A stretch of DNA of 64,000 nucleotides from Cellulosimicrobium cellulans. GTDB lineage: Bacteria > Actinomycetota > Actinomycetes > Actinomycetales > Cellulomonadaceae. The stretch is from contig NZ_JAFGYF010000004.1 of assembly GCF_016921195.1 (NCBI RefSeq), positions 1-64,000 on the forward strand. The letters are read 5' to 3'. The position numbers and the translations under genes were made by a program. Below, piece after piece: positions 7,667 through 15,650 of this stretch (position 1 is the first letter of the stretch; the number at the start of each line of letters is the position of its first letter). The notes under the pieces are model-generated. The model saw nothing but the letters and a program-made list of their open reading frames with translations, ran no database searches and was not told the origin of the DNA.

Positions 7667-8685
7667 GCCCGAAGGCCTCCCGCGGCACCGACACCCCGCC
7701 CGGGCACGGCACCGATGTCGACGCGCTCGTCGACGGGCTCTTCGCGCTGCCGCTCGAGCAGTTCGTGGTCGCCCGCACCGCGGCGGCCAAGGAGATCAAG
7801 GCGTCGGGGGACTCGGTCGGCGCCGAGCGCGTGGGCCGGCTCGCGAAGCCGACCGTCGCCGCGTGGGTCGTCAACCAGGTCGCGCGCGAGCGGCCCGACG
7901 ACGTCGCCGCGCTCGTCAGCCTCGGGGACGAGCTGCGTGACGCGACGGCCGATCACGACCGCACGCGCATCCGCACCCTCGACCGGCTGCGGCGCGAGCG
8001 CGTGGAGCGCGTCGTGGGCGAGCTGCGCGACGCCGGAGAGGTCGCCGGTCGGGCCGTGTCCGCCACGGCGCTCGACCGGCTCGCCGAGACGCTCACCGCC
8101 GCCGTCATGGACCCGGACGCCGGCGCGCTCGTCCGTGCCGGTCGGCTGTCGCAGGCCCTCCAGCACGTCGGGTTCGGGATCGTCGACGAGGGCGGTGAGC
8201 CCGCCGACGTCGTCGAGCTCCGGGCGCGCAGCGGTGCCGCCGACGAGCGCGGCGGCTCGAGGCCCGCCACGCGCGACGCCGCGATGCGCACGGCGGGACG
8301 CACCGGCGCAGCCCGTGGCACGCCCGCGGGGTCGTCCCCCGACGACGGCGAATCACCCGAGGACGCCGTCGCGGCGGCCGAGCGCGCGGTCGAGGAGACC
8401 GCGGCCGAGGTCGACCGCCTCGAGGCCGAGCGCGACGAGGCGGACACGCGCGCGCGGGAGGCGAGCGACGCCGTCGGGCACGCGGAGGAGGCGCTGGGGC
8501 GCGTGGAGGACGAGCTGGCCCGGCTCGCCGACGAGCGCGAGGAGCTGCAGGCGCGGCTCGCCGAGGCGCGCGACGCCGAGGCCGCGGCCCGGGAGTCGCT
8601 CGACGACGCCGACGCCCGGCTCGACGAGGCGGAGGAGCGCGCCGCGGCCGCTCGCAAGGCCCGGCGCGCCGCGCGCCGCGGCTGA
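7663..8685 (+). CDS. Uncharacterised protein with C-terminal coiled coil
   Basis: A 340-residue protein of unknown function, translationally coupled to the exonuclease gene through an ATGA overlap. Residues about 15-185 are helical and folded-looking (LPLEQFVVARTAAAKEIKAS, then VAAWVVNQVARE). A basic and polar linker follows to about 220. The last 120 residues are a long charged coiled coil of Glu, Arg, Ala and Leu heptads (EDELARLADEREELQARLAE). There is no signal peptide. The arrangement suggests a scaffold or DNA-associated partner of the exonuclease, but only the coupling supports this. Similar coupled proteins occur in other actinomycetes, to my knowledge without an assigned role. Confidence 0.7.
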   Translation: MSPKASRGTDTPPGHGTDVDALVDGLFALPLEQFVVARTAAAKEIKASGDSVGAERVGRLAKPTVAAWVVNQVARERPDDVAALVSLGDELRDATADHDRTRIRTLDRLRRERVERVVGELRDAGEVAGRAVSATALDRLAETLTAAVMDPDAGALVRAGRLSQALQHVGFGIVDEGGEPADVVELRARSGAADERGGSRPATRDAAMRTAGRTGAARGTPAGSSPDDGESPEDAVAAAERAVEETAAEVDRLEAERDEADTRAREASDAVGHAEEALGRVEDELARLADEREELQARLAEARDAEAAARESLDDADARLDEAEERAAAARKARRAARRG

Positions 8686-8798
8686 CCCGGCCGGCGTCGT
8701 TCGTCGTCCGCGAACGCGGGACTGAGCCGGGCACGCTCAAGGTTGGACAGGTCAGGACGCCACGGGCCGACCGTGGCACGACAGACCTGGAGGACCCC

Positions 8799-9323
8799 AT
8801 GATCAGCACCTACACCGTGGCGCCGTTCCGCCCGCTCCCCACCGAGCGCGTCGTGCGCCAGCTCTGGACGCGCCCGGTGGGCACGCCCGTCGCGCGGTCC
8901 GGTTACGCGCCCGCCGCGGACGTCTACCGTGAGGGCGACGACCTCGTCGCCCGCTTCGACCTGCCGGGCGTCGACCCGGAGCGCGACGTGACAGTCGAGC
9001 TCGAGGGCCGTCGCCTCGTGGTCCGTGGCGAGCGCCGCGACCAGCGCGTCGTCGAGGCCCCCGCGGCCGAGGCCGCCGACGGCGAGCAGCCCGAGGCGGG
9101 TACGGACGGGGCGAGCACCGACGAGGCGGCCGAGGTCGCCCCGGCCGGGCGGCGCGTCCGCGAGGTCCGGTTCGGCGAGTTCCGCCGCACCGTGACCCTG
9201 CCCAAGGCCGCGGAGGCCGACGCCGTCCGCGCGTCCTACGACGCGGGCGTGCTCACCGTGACCGTCGCCGGCGTGTTCGCCGGTCGCGCCCCCCAGCGCA
9301 TCGAGGTCACGCGCGCGGCCTGA
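8799..9323 (+). CDS. Hsp20/alpha-crystallin family small heat-shock protein
   Basis: ATP-independent holdase chaperone that binds unfolding proteins in the cytosol. The alpha-crystallin domain begins near YAPAADVYREGDDLVARFDL and includes LPGVDPERDVTVELEGRRLV and the conserved FRRTVTLP; the C-terminal strand reads YDAGVLTVTV. The length is 174 residues, longer than the usual 140-150, because an acidic, Ala-rich stretch of about 40 residues (about 85-125, with EAADGEQPEAGTDG) is inserted in the loop before the FGEFRR strand. No IXI motif is obvious at the C-terminus. ATG 8799 has GGAGG about 5 bases upstream. I looked for a HAIR or CIRCE operator upstream and found neither. A perfect hairpin terminator follows. 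Confidence 0.9.
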   Translation: MISTYTVAPFRPLPTERVVRQLWTRPVGTPVARSGYAPAADVYREGDDLVARFDLPGVDPERDVTVELEGRRLVVRGERRDQRVVEAPAAEAADGEQPEAGTDGASTDEAAEVAPAGRRVREVRFGEFRRTVTLPKAAEADAVRASYDAGVLTVTVAGVFAGRAPQRIEVTRAA

Positions 9324-9400
9324 CGCCGCACCACCGGCGCGGCGGACGTCGCGCCGGCACCCTGACCCCGGTCGCGCCCGCCCCCTGTGCGACCGGACCA

Positions 9401-9438
9401 CGGACGGGGCCGGCACCTTCGGGTGCCGGCCCCGTCCG
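9401..9438. terminator. Bidirectional terminator with 17-bp perfect stem and TTCG loop
   Basis: CGGACGGGGCCGGCACC pairs perfectly with its complement around a TTCG tetraloop. It lies between the convergent Hsp20 gene and the haem-degrading-family gene, so it can serve both strands. Confidence 0.92.
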
Positions 9439-9448
9439 CCTGCCCGGC

Positions 9449-9925
9449 TCAGCCGAGGAACGACCGCAGGGCCTCGGTGACGAGCGCGTGGTCGTCGCCC
9501 TGGGCGAGCCCGGACACCGTCACGACGCCGACGATGCCGACGCCGTGGACCCGGACCGGGAAGGCGCCGCCGTGGGCGGCGTACTCCTGGAGCGGGAGGT
9601 CGTGCTTCTCGTTGAACGACGTCCCCTTCGCGCGGGCGCGCAGGCCCACGAGGTACGACGACGCCCCGAACCGCTCGACGACCCGCACCTTGCGCTCGAC
9701 CCAGGTGTCGTTGTCGGGCGTCGTGCCCTCGCGCGCGGCGTGGAACACCTGCTGCGGGCCCTTGCGGACGTCGATCGTCACGGGCAGGTCGCGCTCCTCC
9801 GCGAGCTCGACGAGCAGGCAGCCGAGCCGCCACGCGTCGTCGTGCGTGAACGCGCGGAGCACGAGGTCGCGCTCGTCCGCCTCGACGGAGGCGATGAGGG
9901 CGGCGAGGTCGTCGGGCGTCGTCAT
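9449..9925 (-). CDS. Haem-degrading-family (UPF0303, GlcG/HbpS-like) protein
   Basis: A 158-residue cytosolic protein matching the UPF0303 branch of the GlcG/HbpS-like fold. Family landmarks include FNEKHDLPLQEYAAHGGAFP and a C-terminal helix with GDDHALVTEALRSFL. Relatives bind or degrade haem or sense redox stress, and many have no tested activity, so the name is a family label. ATG 9925 is the first in-frame start (MTTPDDL). The gene is divergent from the ADP-ribosylglycohydrolase gene with only 25 bases between start codons, so their promoters must overlap or lie inside each other's coding region. This suggests linked control. Confidence 0.8.
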   Translation of the reverse strand: MTTPDDLAALIASVEADERDLVLRAFTHDDAWRLGCLLVELAEERDLPVTIDVRKGPQQVFHAAREGTTPDNDTWVERKVRVVERFGASSYLVGLRARAKGTSFNEKHDLPLQEYAAHGGAFPVRVHGVGIVGVVTVSGLAQGDDHALVTEALRSFLG

Positions 9926-9950
9926 GCGGTCATCGTGGCACGATCGCGAC

Positions 9951-11336
9951 GTGACGACGACGCCCGCTCCCCGCCCGGCACCTCTCGACCCGCTCGACCT
10001 CGGCCTGCTCGACCGCGCCTCAGGCGTGCTGCTCGCCCAGGCGGCCGGTGACGCGCTCGGGGTCCCGTACGAGTTCGCGCAGCCGCCCGGCCCCGGGCAG
10101 CAGGAGGCGGTCGCGGTCATGCGCGGCGGCGGCCTGGGCCCGTACGCGCCCGGGGAGTGGAGCGACGACACGCAGATGTCCGTGTGCGTCGCCCGGGTCA
10201 CGGCCGCCCACGACGTGCTCTCGCCGGTCCCGGACGCGCTCGGCGCGACGCCGCTCGACGAGGTCGCGGCCGCGTTCGAGGCGTGGCGGACCGGGGGCGC
10301 GACCGACGTCGGGACGCAGACCGCGGCCGTGCTGCGCGACGCCGCCGCCCGACGCGGACCCGCCGCGAGCCGCCTGCGCGAGGCGTCCGTCGCGCTCCAC
10401 GCGGCGACGGGTCGCACCGCCGGGAACGGCGCGCTCATGCGCACCGGCGTCGTCGGGCTCGTCGCGCTCGACGACCGGGACGCGACCGCGCGCGCGGCCC
10501 GCGCCGTCGCCGCCCTCACGCACACCGACCCGCTCGCCGCCGAGTCGTGCGTGCTCTGGTCGGAGGCGGTGCGCGTCGCGGTGACCGAGCAGCGGCTCGA
10601 CGTGCGCGCGGGTCTGGACCTGCTGGACCCGGACGCCGCGGCGCGCTGGGCGGCGTGGATCGCGGACGCCGCGCTCGCGCGACCCACCGCCGACCTCCGG
10701 CAGAACGGCTTCACCGTCACCGCCCTCCAGGCCGCGTGGCACGCGATCGCGACGACCTCCGCGCCGCAGGGCTCGTCGTTCGCCCACCGCGACCACCTCG
10801 TGGCCGCGCTCCAGGCCGCCGTCTCGATCGGCGGCGACACGGACACCGTCGCGGCCGTCGCGGGCGCCCTGCTCGGCGCCTGCTACGGAGCCCACGCCGT
10901 GCCGCCCGAGTGGGCGCGGGCCGTCCACGGCTGGCCCGGGATCGCCCGGCGCCAGCTCACGGCCCTCGCACGACGCACCGCGCAGGGCGGGCTCGTCCGA
11001 TCCGGCGCGCTCACACCGTCGGGCGCCGAGCCGGTCCGCACCCAGTTCTGCCCCCTGTGCGGCACGCTGCTCCGCGAGAACCCTCGCTACCCGCGGCACG
11101 TGTGCGCGTGGTGCGAGGTCGACGTGACCGACGAGGCGGGCCGTGCGGTCTCGCTCTCCAACGTGGGCTTCGGCGGCGGCTACCAGGCCCACTACCTCGA
11201 CCGCTCCCCCGCGTCCGACGCGGTGCGCGCCGGGCGCGTCTGGATCGGCGGAGTCGAGCACCGGGCGGGCGAGGCCCGCTTCGGCGGGATCGTCGTCGAG
11301 CCGCTCGACGAGGGCTCCGGGCCTCGATCGTCCTGA
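9951..11336 (+). CDS. ADP-ribosylglycohydrolase family protein with C-terminal zinc-ribbon-like domain
   Basis: Predicted metal-dependent hydrolase that removes ADP-ribose from proteins or small molecules. Residues about 20-350 match the all-helical ADP-ribosylglycohydrolase (DraG-like) fold: AQAAGDALGVPYEF, EWSDDTQMSVCVA (metal-binding Asp pair), GNGALMRTGVVGL and the second metal motif SIGGDTDTVAAVAGALLGA. The last 90 residues, absent from a minimal family member, hold FCPLCGTLLRENP and HVCAWCEVDV, a CxxC...CxxC pattern of a zinc ribbon, then a short beta domain. GTG 9951 gives 461 residues. No close Shine-Dalgarno is visible, so a leaderless transcript is possible. The zinc ribbon may help select substrate. 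Confidence 0.85.
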   Translation: MTTTPAPRPAPLDPLDLGLLDRASGVLLAQAAGDALGVPYEFAQPPGPGQQEAVAVMRGGGLGPYAPGEWSDDTQMSVCVARVTAAHDVLSPVPDALGATPLDEVAAAFEAWRTGGATDVGTQTAAVLRDAAARRGPAASRLREASVALHAATGRTAGNGALMRTGVVGLVALDDRDATARAARAVAALTHTDPLAAESCVLWSEAVRVAVTEQRLDVRAGLDLLDPDAAARWAAWIADAALARPTADLRQNGFTVTALQAAWHAIATTSAPQGSSFAHRDHLVAALQAAVSIGGDTDTVAAVAGALLGACYGAHAVPPEWARAVHGWPGIARRQLTALARRTAQGGLVRSGALTPSGAEPVRTQFCPLCGTLLRENPRYPRHVCAWCEVDVTDEAGRAVSLSNVGFGGGYQAHYLDRSPASDAVRAGRVWIGGVEHRAGEARFGGIVVEPLDEGSGPRSS

Positions 11337-11341
11337 CGCGA

Positions 11342-11393
11342 CGAACCCGAGGTCGTCCCGCGCGAGCGTGCGCGGGGAACGACCCCGGGTTCG
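11342..11393. terminator. Convergent terminator hairpin
   Basis: An 18-bp stem (starting CGAACCCGAGGTCGT) with two G-U type pairs encloses a GC-rich loop that can itself pair. It separates the convergent ADP-ribosylglycohydrolase and metallophosphoesterase genes. Confidence 0.85.
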
Positions 11394-11403
11394 GCGAGGC
11401 GCC

Positions 11404-13551
11404 TCAGCCGCAGGCGACCGCCGGGTAGGCGACGTCCTGCGCGGAGGCTCCGCCGTCGGGCACCTCGCCCGTCACGGTGACGGAGCCCGCCTCGGCCGCG
11501 ACGGAGCGCGTCGAGAACGACTGGTACGCGGCCTTGCCCGGCGCGACCGCCGCGAACGTCCGCGTGCCGTACGGCGTCGCGAGCGTGACGTCCGCCGGGA
11601 CGTCGCCGGTGTTCGTCGCGCGGACCGCGACGTACGCGGTGCCGGCGAGGCAGCGCGCGCTCGTCTCGACGTCGAGCGTGGGGCCCGCCGCGTCCTCGCG
11701 CTGAAGCGTCACCCGGTCGACGACGCGCTGCGACCCGGTCGTGTAGGTCGTGACGGTCAGCGACGTGGGCGTCACGTCGAGGTCGGAGTAGCTCGCCTCG
11801 CGCGACTGCTCCCAGCGCGCCGTCCACGGCTTGGCGCCGTCGAAGTCGTAGAACTTGGAGCCCGACGACGAGTTGCCGGTGAGGTAGAGCACCTGGTCCT
11901 CGTCGGGGGTGAGCACGTCGCCCTCGGCCGGTGCCTCGTCCGGCACGACGGGCGTCGCGCCCTCCATGAGGTACGAGCGCGTGTAGATGTGGTCGTGCCC
12001 CGCGAGGACGAGGTCGACCCCGAGCTCGCTGAAGACCGGCGACAGGGCCTCGCGCATCCGGACCACGTCGGTGTCGCGCGAGTGGAACGCCTGGCTGTAG
12101 AGCGAGTGGTGGAACGTCACGACGACCCAGTCGTACGCGTCACCGCGGGTGCCGATCACGTCGCGCAGGAACGCCTCGTGGCCGGCGATCTCGGCAGGGT
12201 CGGAGTCGTTGGAGTCGATCGCGACGACGAGCACGTTGTTGTAGGAGTACCAGTAGTCGCGGCGCTGCTCGGTCGAGAGGTTCGGCATCGCGTAGTGCTG
12301 GTCGTAGAGCGCGGACGCCGTGTCGTGGTTGCCGTCCTGGACGGCGAAGCGCAGCTCGCGCATCTGGCGCGGCGCGAGGAACCCGGTGTACTGGGCGGCG
12401 TTGCCGGCGCTGTCCACCTGGTCGCCCGCGGAGATGAGGAACGCCGTGTCCGGGTGCCGCGCGGTCATCGTGTCGAGGTTCGCAGCCCAGCGCGCGGCGT
12501 CGTTCGCGGCGTTGCCGCTCGCGCCGATCTGCGCGTCGCCGACGAAGAGTGCGCTGAACTCGTCGCCGAACGTGCCCGTGGTGAACGTCGTCGGCGCCGA
12601 CCAGCCGGTCGCGGCGCTGCCCACGCGGTACACGTAGTCCGAGTCCTCCTCGAGACCGGTGATCGTCGCGTGGTGGTAGGTCGCCCCGTCGGCCGCGGTG
12701 CCGTTCCGGGACGACGACGTCGCGGCCGTCCGCCAGTCGACCTCGCCGCCCGCCTCGTCGGCGCGGGCCCACTGCACCTCGCCCGCGCCCGGCAGCGTCG
12801 AGAACCACGCGACGTTCGCCTGCGTCTCGTCCGCGCCGACGTTGAGGGCGACGTCGCGCACCTCGCCGTGCGTCGGCACGAGCGACCGCACGTCGAGGTA
12901 GATGTCCGAGCTCGTCGGCGCGTCCTGGTAGAGCGCGACGGAGATCGTGTTCTCGCCGGGCGTGAACGCGTCGGCCGGGACGACGAACGTGCCCGTCACC
13001 GGGTCCGTGCGGCCGTTGCCGTGGTACTGGAGGTTCTCCGTGATCTCGCGCCCGTCGTCGCCCAGGCGCACGACCTCCTCGCCGTTCACGTAGACGATCG
13101 CGGCGTCGTCGTAGACGATCTCGCCCTCGAACGCGGGCACGCCGTCGAGGTCTGCCGCGGTGAGCTCCACGTCGGTGCGGAAGAAGAACGTGGGGACGTC
13201 CGTCGTCGTGCCCTCGATGTACTGGGTGAGGAGCGTGGTGATCGGGAACGCGGCGCCGATCCCCGTCGCGGCGCCGCGCTTGGCACCGAACGCGCCCGTC
13301 GCGGTCTTCCACGCGGAGTCGTCGAACGCCGTGGTCGTCCACACGCGCTGGTTCGGGTCGGCGCCCGCCGGGTTCGTGTTGTCGTCGAGGTAGCGCCAGG
13401 TCGTGCCGGACGTCGAGAGCAGGGACTCGTCGGCGGCGGCCGTCGGGGTCGCGGTCGCGGCGACGAGCGCCGTGCCGACGAGCGAGACGGCGAGCGCCGA
13501 CGCCGCCGCGCGCGTCAGCGCGCCGGGGAGCCGGGAGGCGTGCGGGTTCAT
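11404..13551 (-). CDS. Secreted purple-acid-phosphatase-like metallophosphoesterase with C-terminal module
   Basis: Predicted secreted phosphoesterase of 715 residues. After a signal peptide (cleavage near PTAAADES) comes a beta-sandwich domain of about 190 residues (YLDDNTNPAGADPNQRVW, VYVNGEEVVRL). A fibronectin-like N-terminal PAP domain follows at about 215-315, then the calcineurin-like phosphoesterase fold. Metal ligands appear as FVGDAQIG, SAGDQVD, DGNHD, VVTFHHS and LAGHDH, which is the complete dinuclear set. The last 90 residues contain RCLAGTAYVAVRATN and AYQSFSTR, the module also found in the M28 peptidase and GH43 enzyme of this window. ATG 13551 has AAGGA upstream. Such enzymes release phosphate from organic esters outside the cell. 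I see no clear Pho operator nearby. Confidence 0.88.
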   Translation of the reverse strand: MNPHASRLPGALTRAAASALAVSLVGTALVAATATPTAAADESLLSTSGTTWRYLDDNTNPAGADPNQRVWTTTAFDDSAWKTATGAFGAKRGAATGIGAAFPITTLLTQYIEGTTTDVPTFFFRTDVELTAADLDGVPAFEGEIVYDDAAIVYVNGEEVVRLGDDGREITENLQYHGNGRTDPVTGTFVVPADAFTPGENTISVALYQDAPTSSDIYLDVRSLVPTHGEVRDVALNVGADETQANVAWFSTLPGAGEVQWARADEAGGEVDWRTAATSSSRNGTAADGATYHHATITGLEEDSDYVYRVGSAATGWSAPTTFTTGTFGDEFSALFVGDAQIGASGNAANDAARWAANLDTMTARHPDTAFLISAGDQVDSAGNAAQYTGFLAPRQMRELRFAVQDGNHDTASALYDQHYAMPNLSTEQRRDYWYSYNNVLVVAIDSNDSDPAEIAGHEAFLRDVIGTRGDAYDWVVVTFHHSLYSQAFHSRDTDVVRMREALSPVFSELGVDLVLAGHDHIYTRSYLMEGATPVVPDEAPAEGDVLTPDEDQVLYLTGNSSSGSKFYDFDGAKPWTARWEQSREASYSDLDVTPTSLTVTTYTTGSQRVVDRVTLQREDAAGPTLDVETSARCLAGTAYVAVRATNTGDVPADVTLATPYGTRTFAAVAPGKAAYQSFSTRSVAAEAGSVTVTGEVPDGGASAQDVAYPAVACG

Positions 13552-13727
13552 GGGTTCCTTCGCAGGTCAGGGGTCCGCGCTGCGACGACCGTCGGACCAC
13601 CGTGGCGGCGTCGGACCCGTGGTGGGAAGCGCTGTCACAGTAGGGAGGCGGGATGGCGCGCACCCGTCCGCCCGGTGAACTCCCGGCGGCGGGCAGGTGG
13701 CCGTCCCCGGACGTGCCCGGAACGCGA

Positions 13728-13762
13728 CGACGCCGCGCCCCCGGGACGGGGACGCGGCGTCG
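13728..13762 (-). terminator. Hairpin terminator after the choice-of-anchor A gene
   Basis: CGACGCCGCG pairs with CGCGGCGTCG, the stem extends inward by CCCCG/CGGGG after one mismatch, and the loop is GGA. It lies about 20 bases beyond the stop codon of the upstream-reading surface protein gene. Confidence 0.8.
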
Positions 13763-13780
13763 GGCGTGCGAGGTCGCGGG

Positions 13781-15463
13781 TCAGGCGTCCTGACGACGGC
13801 GCAGGACGAGGACCGTGACGCCGAGCGCGACCAGCACGGCCGCCGCGAGCGCGATGCCCCAGGCCTGCACGCCGGTCGTGGCCAGGCCGCCGGAGCCGCT
13901 GTCGGCGGGCGCCGTCGGGGCGTCGGGCGTGCCCGGCGTGCCCGGCGTGTCGGGGGTCACGGGCTCGGTCGGGGTGGGGGTCGACGGCGTGGGCGTCGGC
14001 TCGACCGGCACGTCGGCCGTGTTGGTCAGCACGACCGCGACGTCCGCCGTCGCGCCGATCTCGACGCGCACGGTCCCGTCGTCGCCCGGCTCGACGGCGG
14101 CACCGTCCACCTGCCAGGTCGGCTCGCCCCACTCGACCCCGTCCACGGCGGGGAAGGTCGGCTCCGACAGCACGACCTCGGTACCGAGCGGGAGGGCGTC
14201 GACGGTCGCCGAGCCACCGACGGGCACCGCGAGCTCGCCCGTCGTCCCGTCCGCGTCGTACGCGACGGTGAAGGTCGTCCCCGCGGGCACGGTGGAGGCC
14301 GCGGCACCCGCGACGACCTTGGTGACCGTGAGGCTGCCGGTCTCGACCACGGGTTCGGTGGCGCACGGGATCGAGCCGGCGAAGAGGTAGGCGTGCGCCT
14401 CGCCGCCGAGCAGCGTGAGGTTGCGCGCGACGACCTGCCCGTCGAGCGGGGCCGCCTCGACCGTGAGGTCCGCGGTCGGGGCGTACACCGACCCGTCGAG
14501 GCGGGTCCCGCCGGTGCCGAGCGTGACCGGTCCGTCGAGCTGCGAGAGGTCCCACAGGACGTAGCGGGCCGCCGCGCCCTCCGCGCCGAACACCGAGCCA
14601 CGCAGCTCGGTCGTCCCGGCGGGGACGGAGACGATCAGCGGGGTGTCGGCCGACGGCAGCACGCCGTCCGCGAACTGCACCGTGTACGCGTCCGCGATCG
14701 CGGCGTACTCGACGACGTTCGGTCGCCCGGGCTCGAGCGCCGAGAGGACGACGCGGTCGCCGGCGTCCTCGGCCACCGTGAGAACGTGGGCCGCACCGCT
14801 CGGCACGAGGTCCGCGAGGCACTGGCGCACCTCGGCCGGCTCCGTGGCGCCCGCCTCGACGTACGCGGCGACGGAGTCGCGCTCGGTCGCCACGGTCGCC
14901 GCACCGTCGGGCCACTTCTGGTTGGTCGCGTCGATCGCGGGGGCCTCGTCGACCGCGGTGCGGTACCGCACCCAGTCGGCGCGCTGGTGGGTGCCGAACG
15001 CGGGGTCGTCACCGACGACCTTGAGGTAGCCCTCGAGCTCGGCGCCGCTGCCCGCCGGGACCCCGGCGTTGGTGATCTGCGTCAGGCCGGACGTCGCCGC
15101 GTACGACCCGACGAGCAGGCGGGTCGGGTCGCCGTCGACGGTCGGGATCGTGTAGTCGGCGGTCCCGGCCACCTGGTGGACGATCGGGTACGTGCCCCCC
15201 TCGGCCCGGACGGTCAGCTCGCCACCGACGGCGACGGACCCCTCGGTCTCGTGGTTGTCGAGGTGGGCGTCCTCGCGTGCGTAGACGCTGAAGCCGCCGG
15301 CCAGGTCGAACGGGTTGACCGTCGCGCCGACGGCGCCCGCGCTCGTGACGGGCAGGACCACGCCGGTGACGGAAAGGCCGCCGGCGACGAGGATCGCCGC
15401 GGCACGACGGATAGTAGTTGCGCGGAGCAACTTGTTTGCGGACAGCATCGGGCCAGTCATCAT
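13781..15463 (-). CDS. Choice-of-anchor A family surface protein with LAXTG sortase signal
   Basis: A 560-residue cell-wall-anchored protein. Signal peptide about 1-43; then the choice-of-anchor A domain (about 48-350), recognisable by AGGFSVYAREDAHLDNHETE near its start and DLSQLDGPVTL with LDGSVYAPTADLTV toward its end. A DUF5979-like beta domain follows at about 370-480 (SLTVTKVVAGAA). After a Pro/Thr-rich wall-spanning linker comes the sorting signal LATTG, a hydrophobic segment and the basic tail RRRQDA. LAXTG is the class E sortase motif of high-GC Gram-positives. The function is likely adhesion or matrix formation, by analogy only. ATG 15463 and 15460 are equivalent starts, preceded by AGGTG. 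A 16-bp palindrome lies about 70 bases upstream. Confidence 0.85.
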   Translation of the reverse strand: MMTGPMLSANKLLRATTIRRAAAILVAGGLSVTGVVLPVTSAGAVGATVNPFDLAGGFSVYAREDAHLDNHETEGSVAVGGELTVRAEGGTYPIVHQVAGTADYTIPTVDGDPTRLLVGSYAATSGLTQITNAGVPAGSGAELEGYLKVVGDDPAFGTHQRADWVRYRTAVDEAPAIDATNQKWPDGAATVATERDSVAAYVEAGATEPAEVRQCLADLVPSGAAHVLTVAEDAGDRVVLSALEPGRPNVVEYAAIADAYTVQFADGVLPSADTPLIVSVPAGTTELRGSVFGAEGAAARYVLWDLSQLDGPVTLGTGGTRLDGSVYAPTADLTVEAAPLDGQVVARNLTLLGGEAHAYLFAGSIPCATEPVVETGSLTVTKVVAGAAASTVPAGTTFTVAYDADGTTGELAVPVGGSATVDALPLGTEVVLSEPTFPAVDGVEWGEPTWQVDGAAVEPGDDGTVRVEIGATADVAVVLTNTADVPVEPTPTPSTPTPTEPVTPDTPGTPGTPDAPTAPADSGSGGLATTGVQAWGIALAAAVLVALGVTVLVLRRRQDA

Positions 15464-15529
15464 TCACCTGGGGTCGGGGTCGAGGTCGAACGGGCCGGGA
15501 GAAGGCCCGCACCTTCACGGTAGATCGAC

Positions 15530-15545
15530 CTGGACGCGCGTCCAG
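15530..15545. promoter_or_regulatory. Perfect 16-bp palindrome upstream of the anchor-A gene
   Basis: CTGGACGCGCGTCCAG is a perfect inverted repeat lying 67-82 bases upstream of the surface-protein start codon, in the region where its promoter should be. It could be a dimeric repressor site. The regulator is unknown and the call is inferred from symmetry and position only. Confidence 0.35.
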
Positions 15546-15650
15546 TAACTGCGACAGGGTGAAGTCAGCCCGTTGTGACCAAGGCCACCGGGCCGCGCCT
15601 CACTTCTCTCCCGGTTCCTCCGCGGTTGCCCGAGATGTCCTCTGGCCGGC

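Noticed and set aside
8690-8798. HAIR or CIRCE heat-shock operator before the Hsp20 gene
   Set aside because: Only a CTCAAG half-like string is present, and no matching inverted partner lies at the right distance.
11143-13818. 891-codon forward open frame across the metallophosphoesterase gene
   Set aside because: It overlaps the end of one real gene and the whole antisense of another, with Arg/Val-rich composition and no domains.
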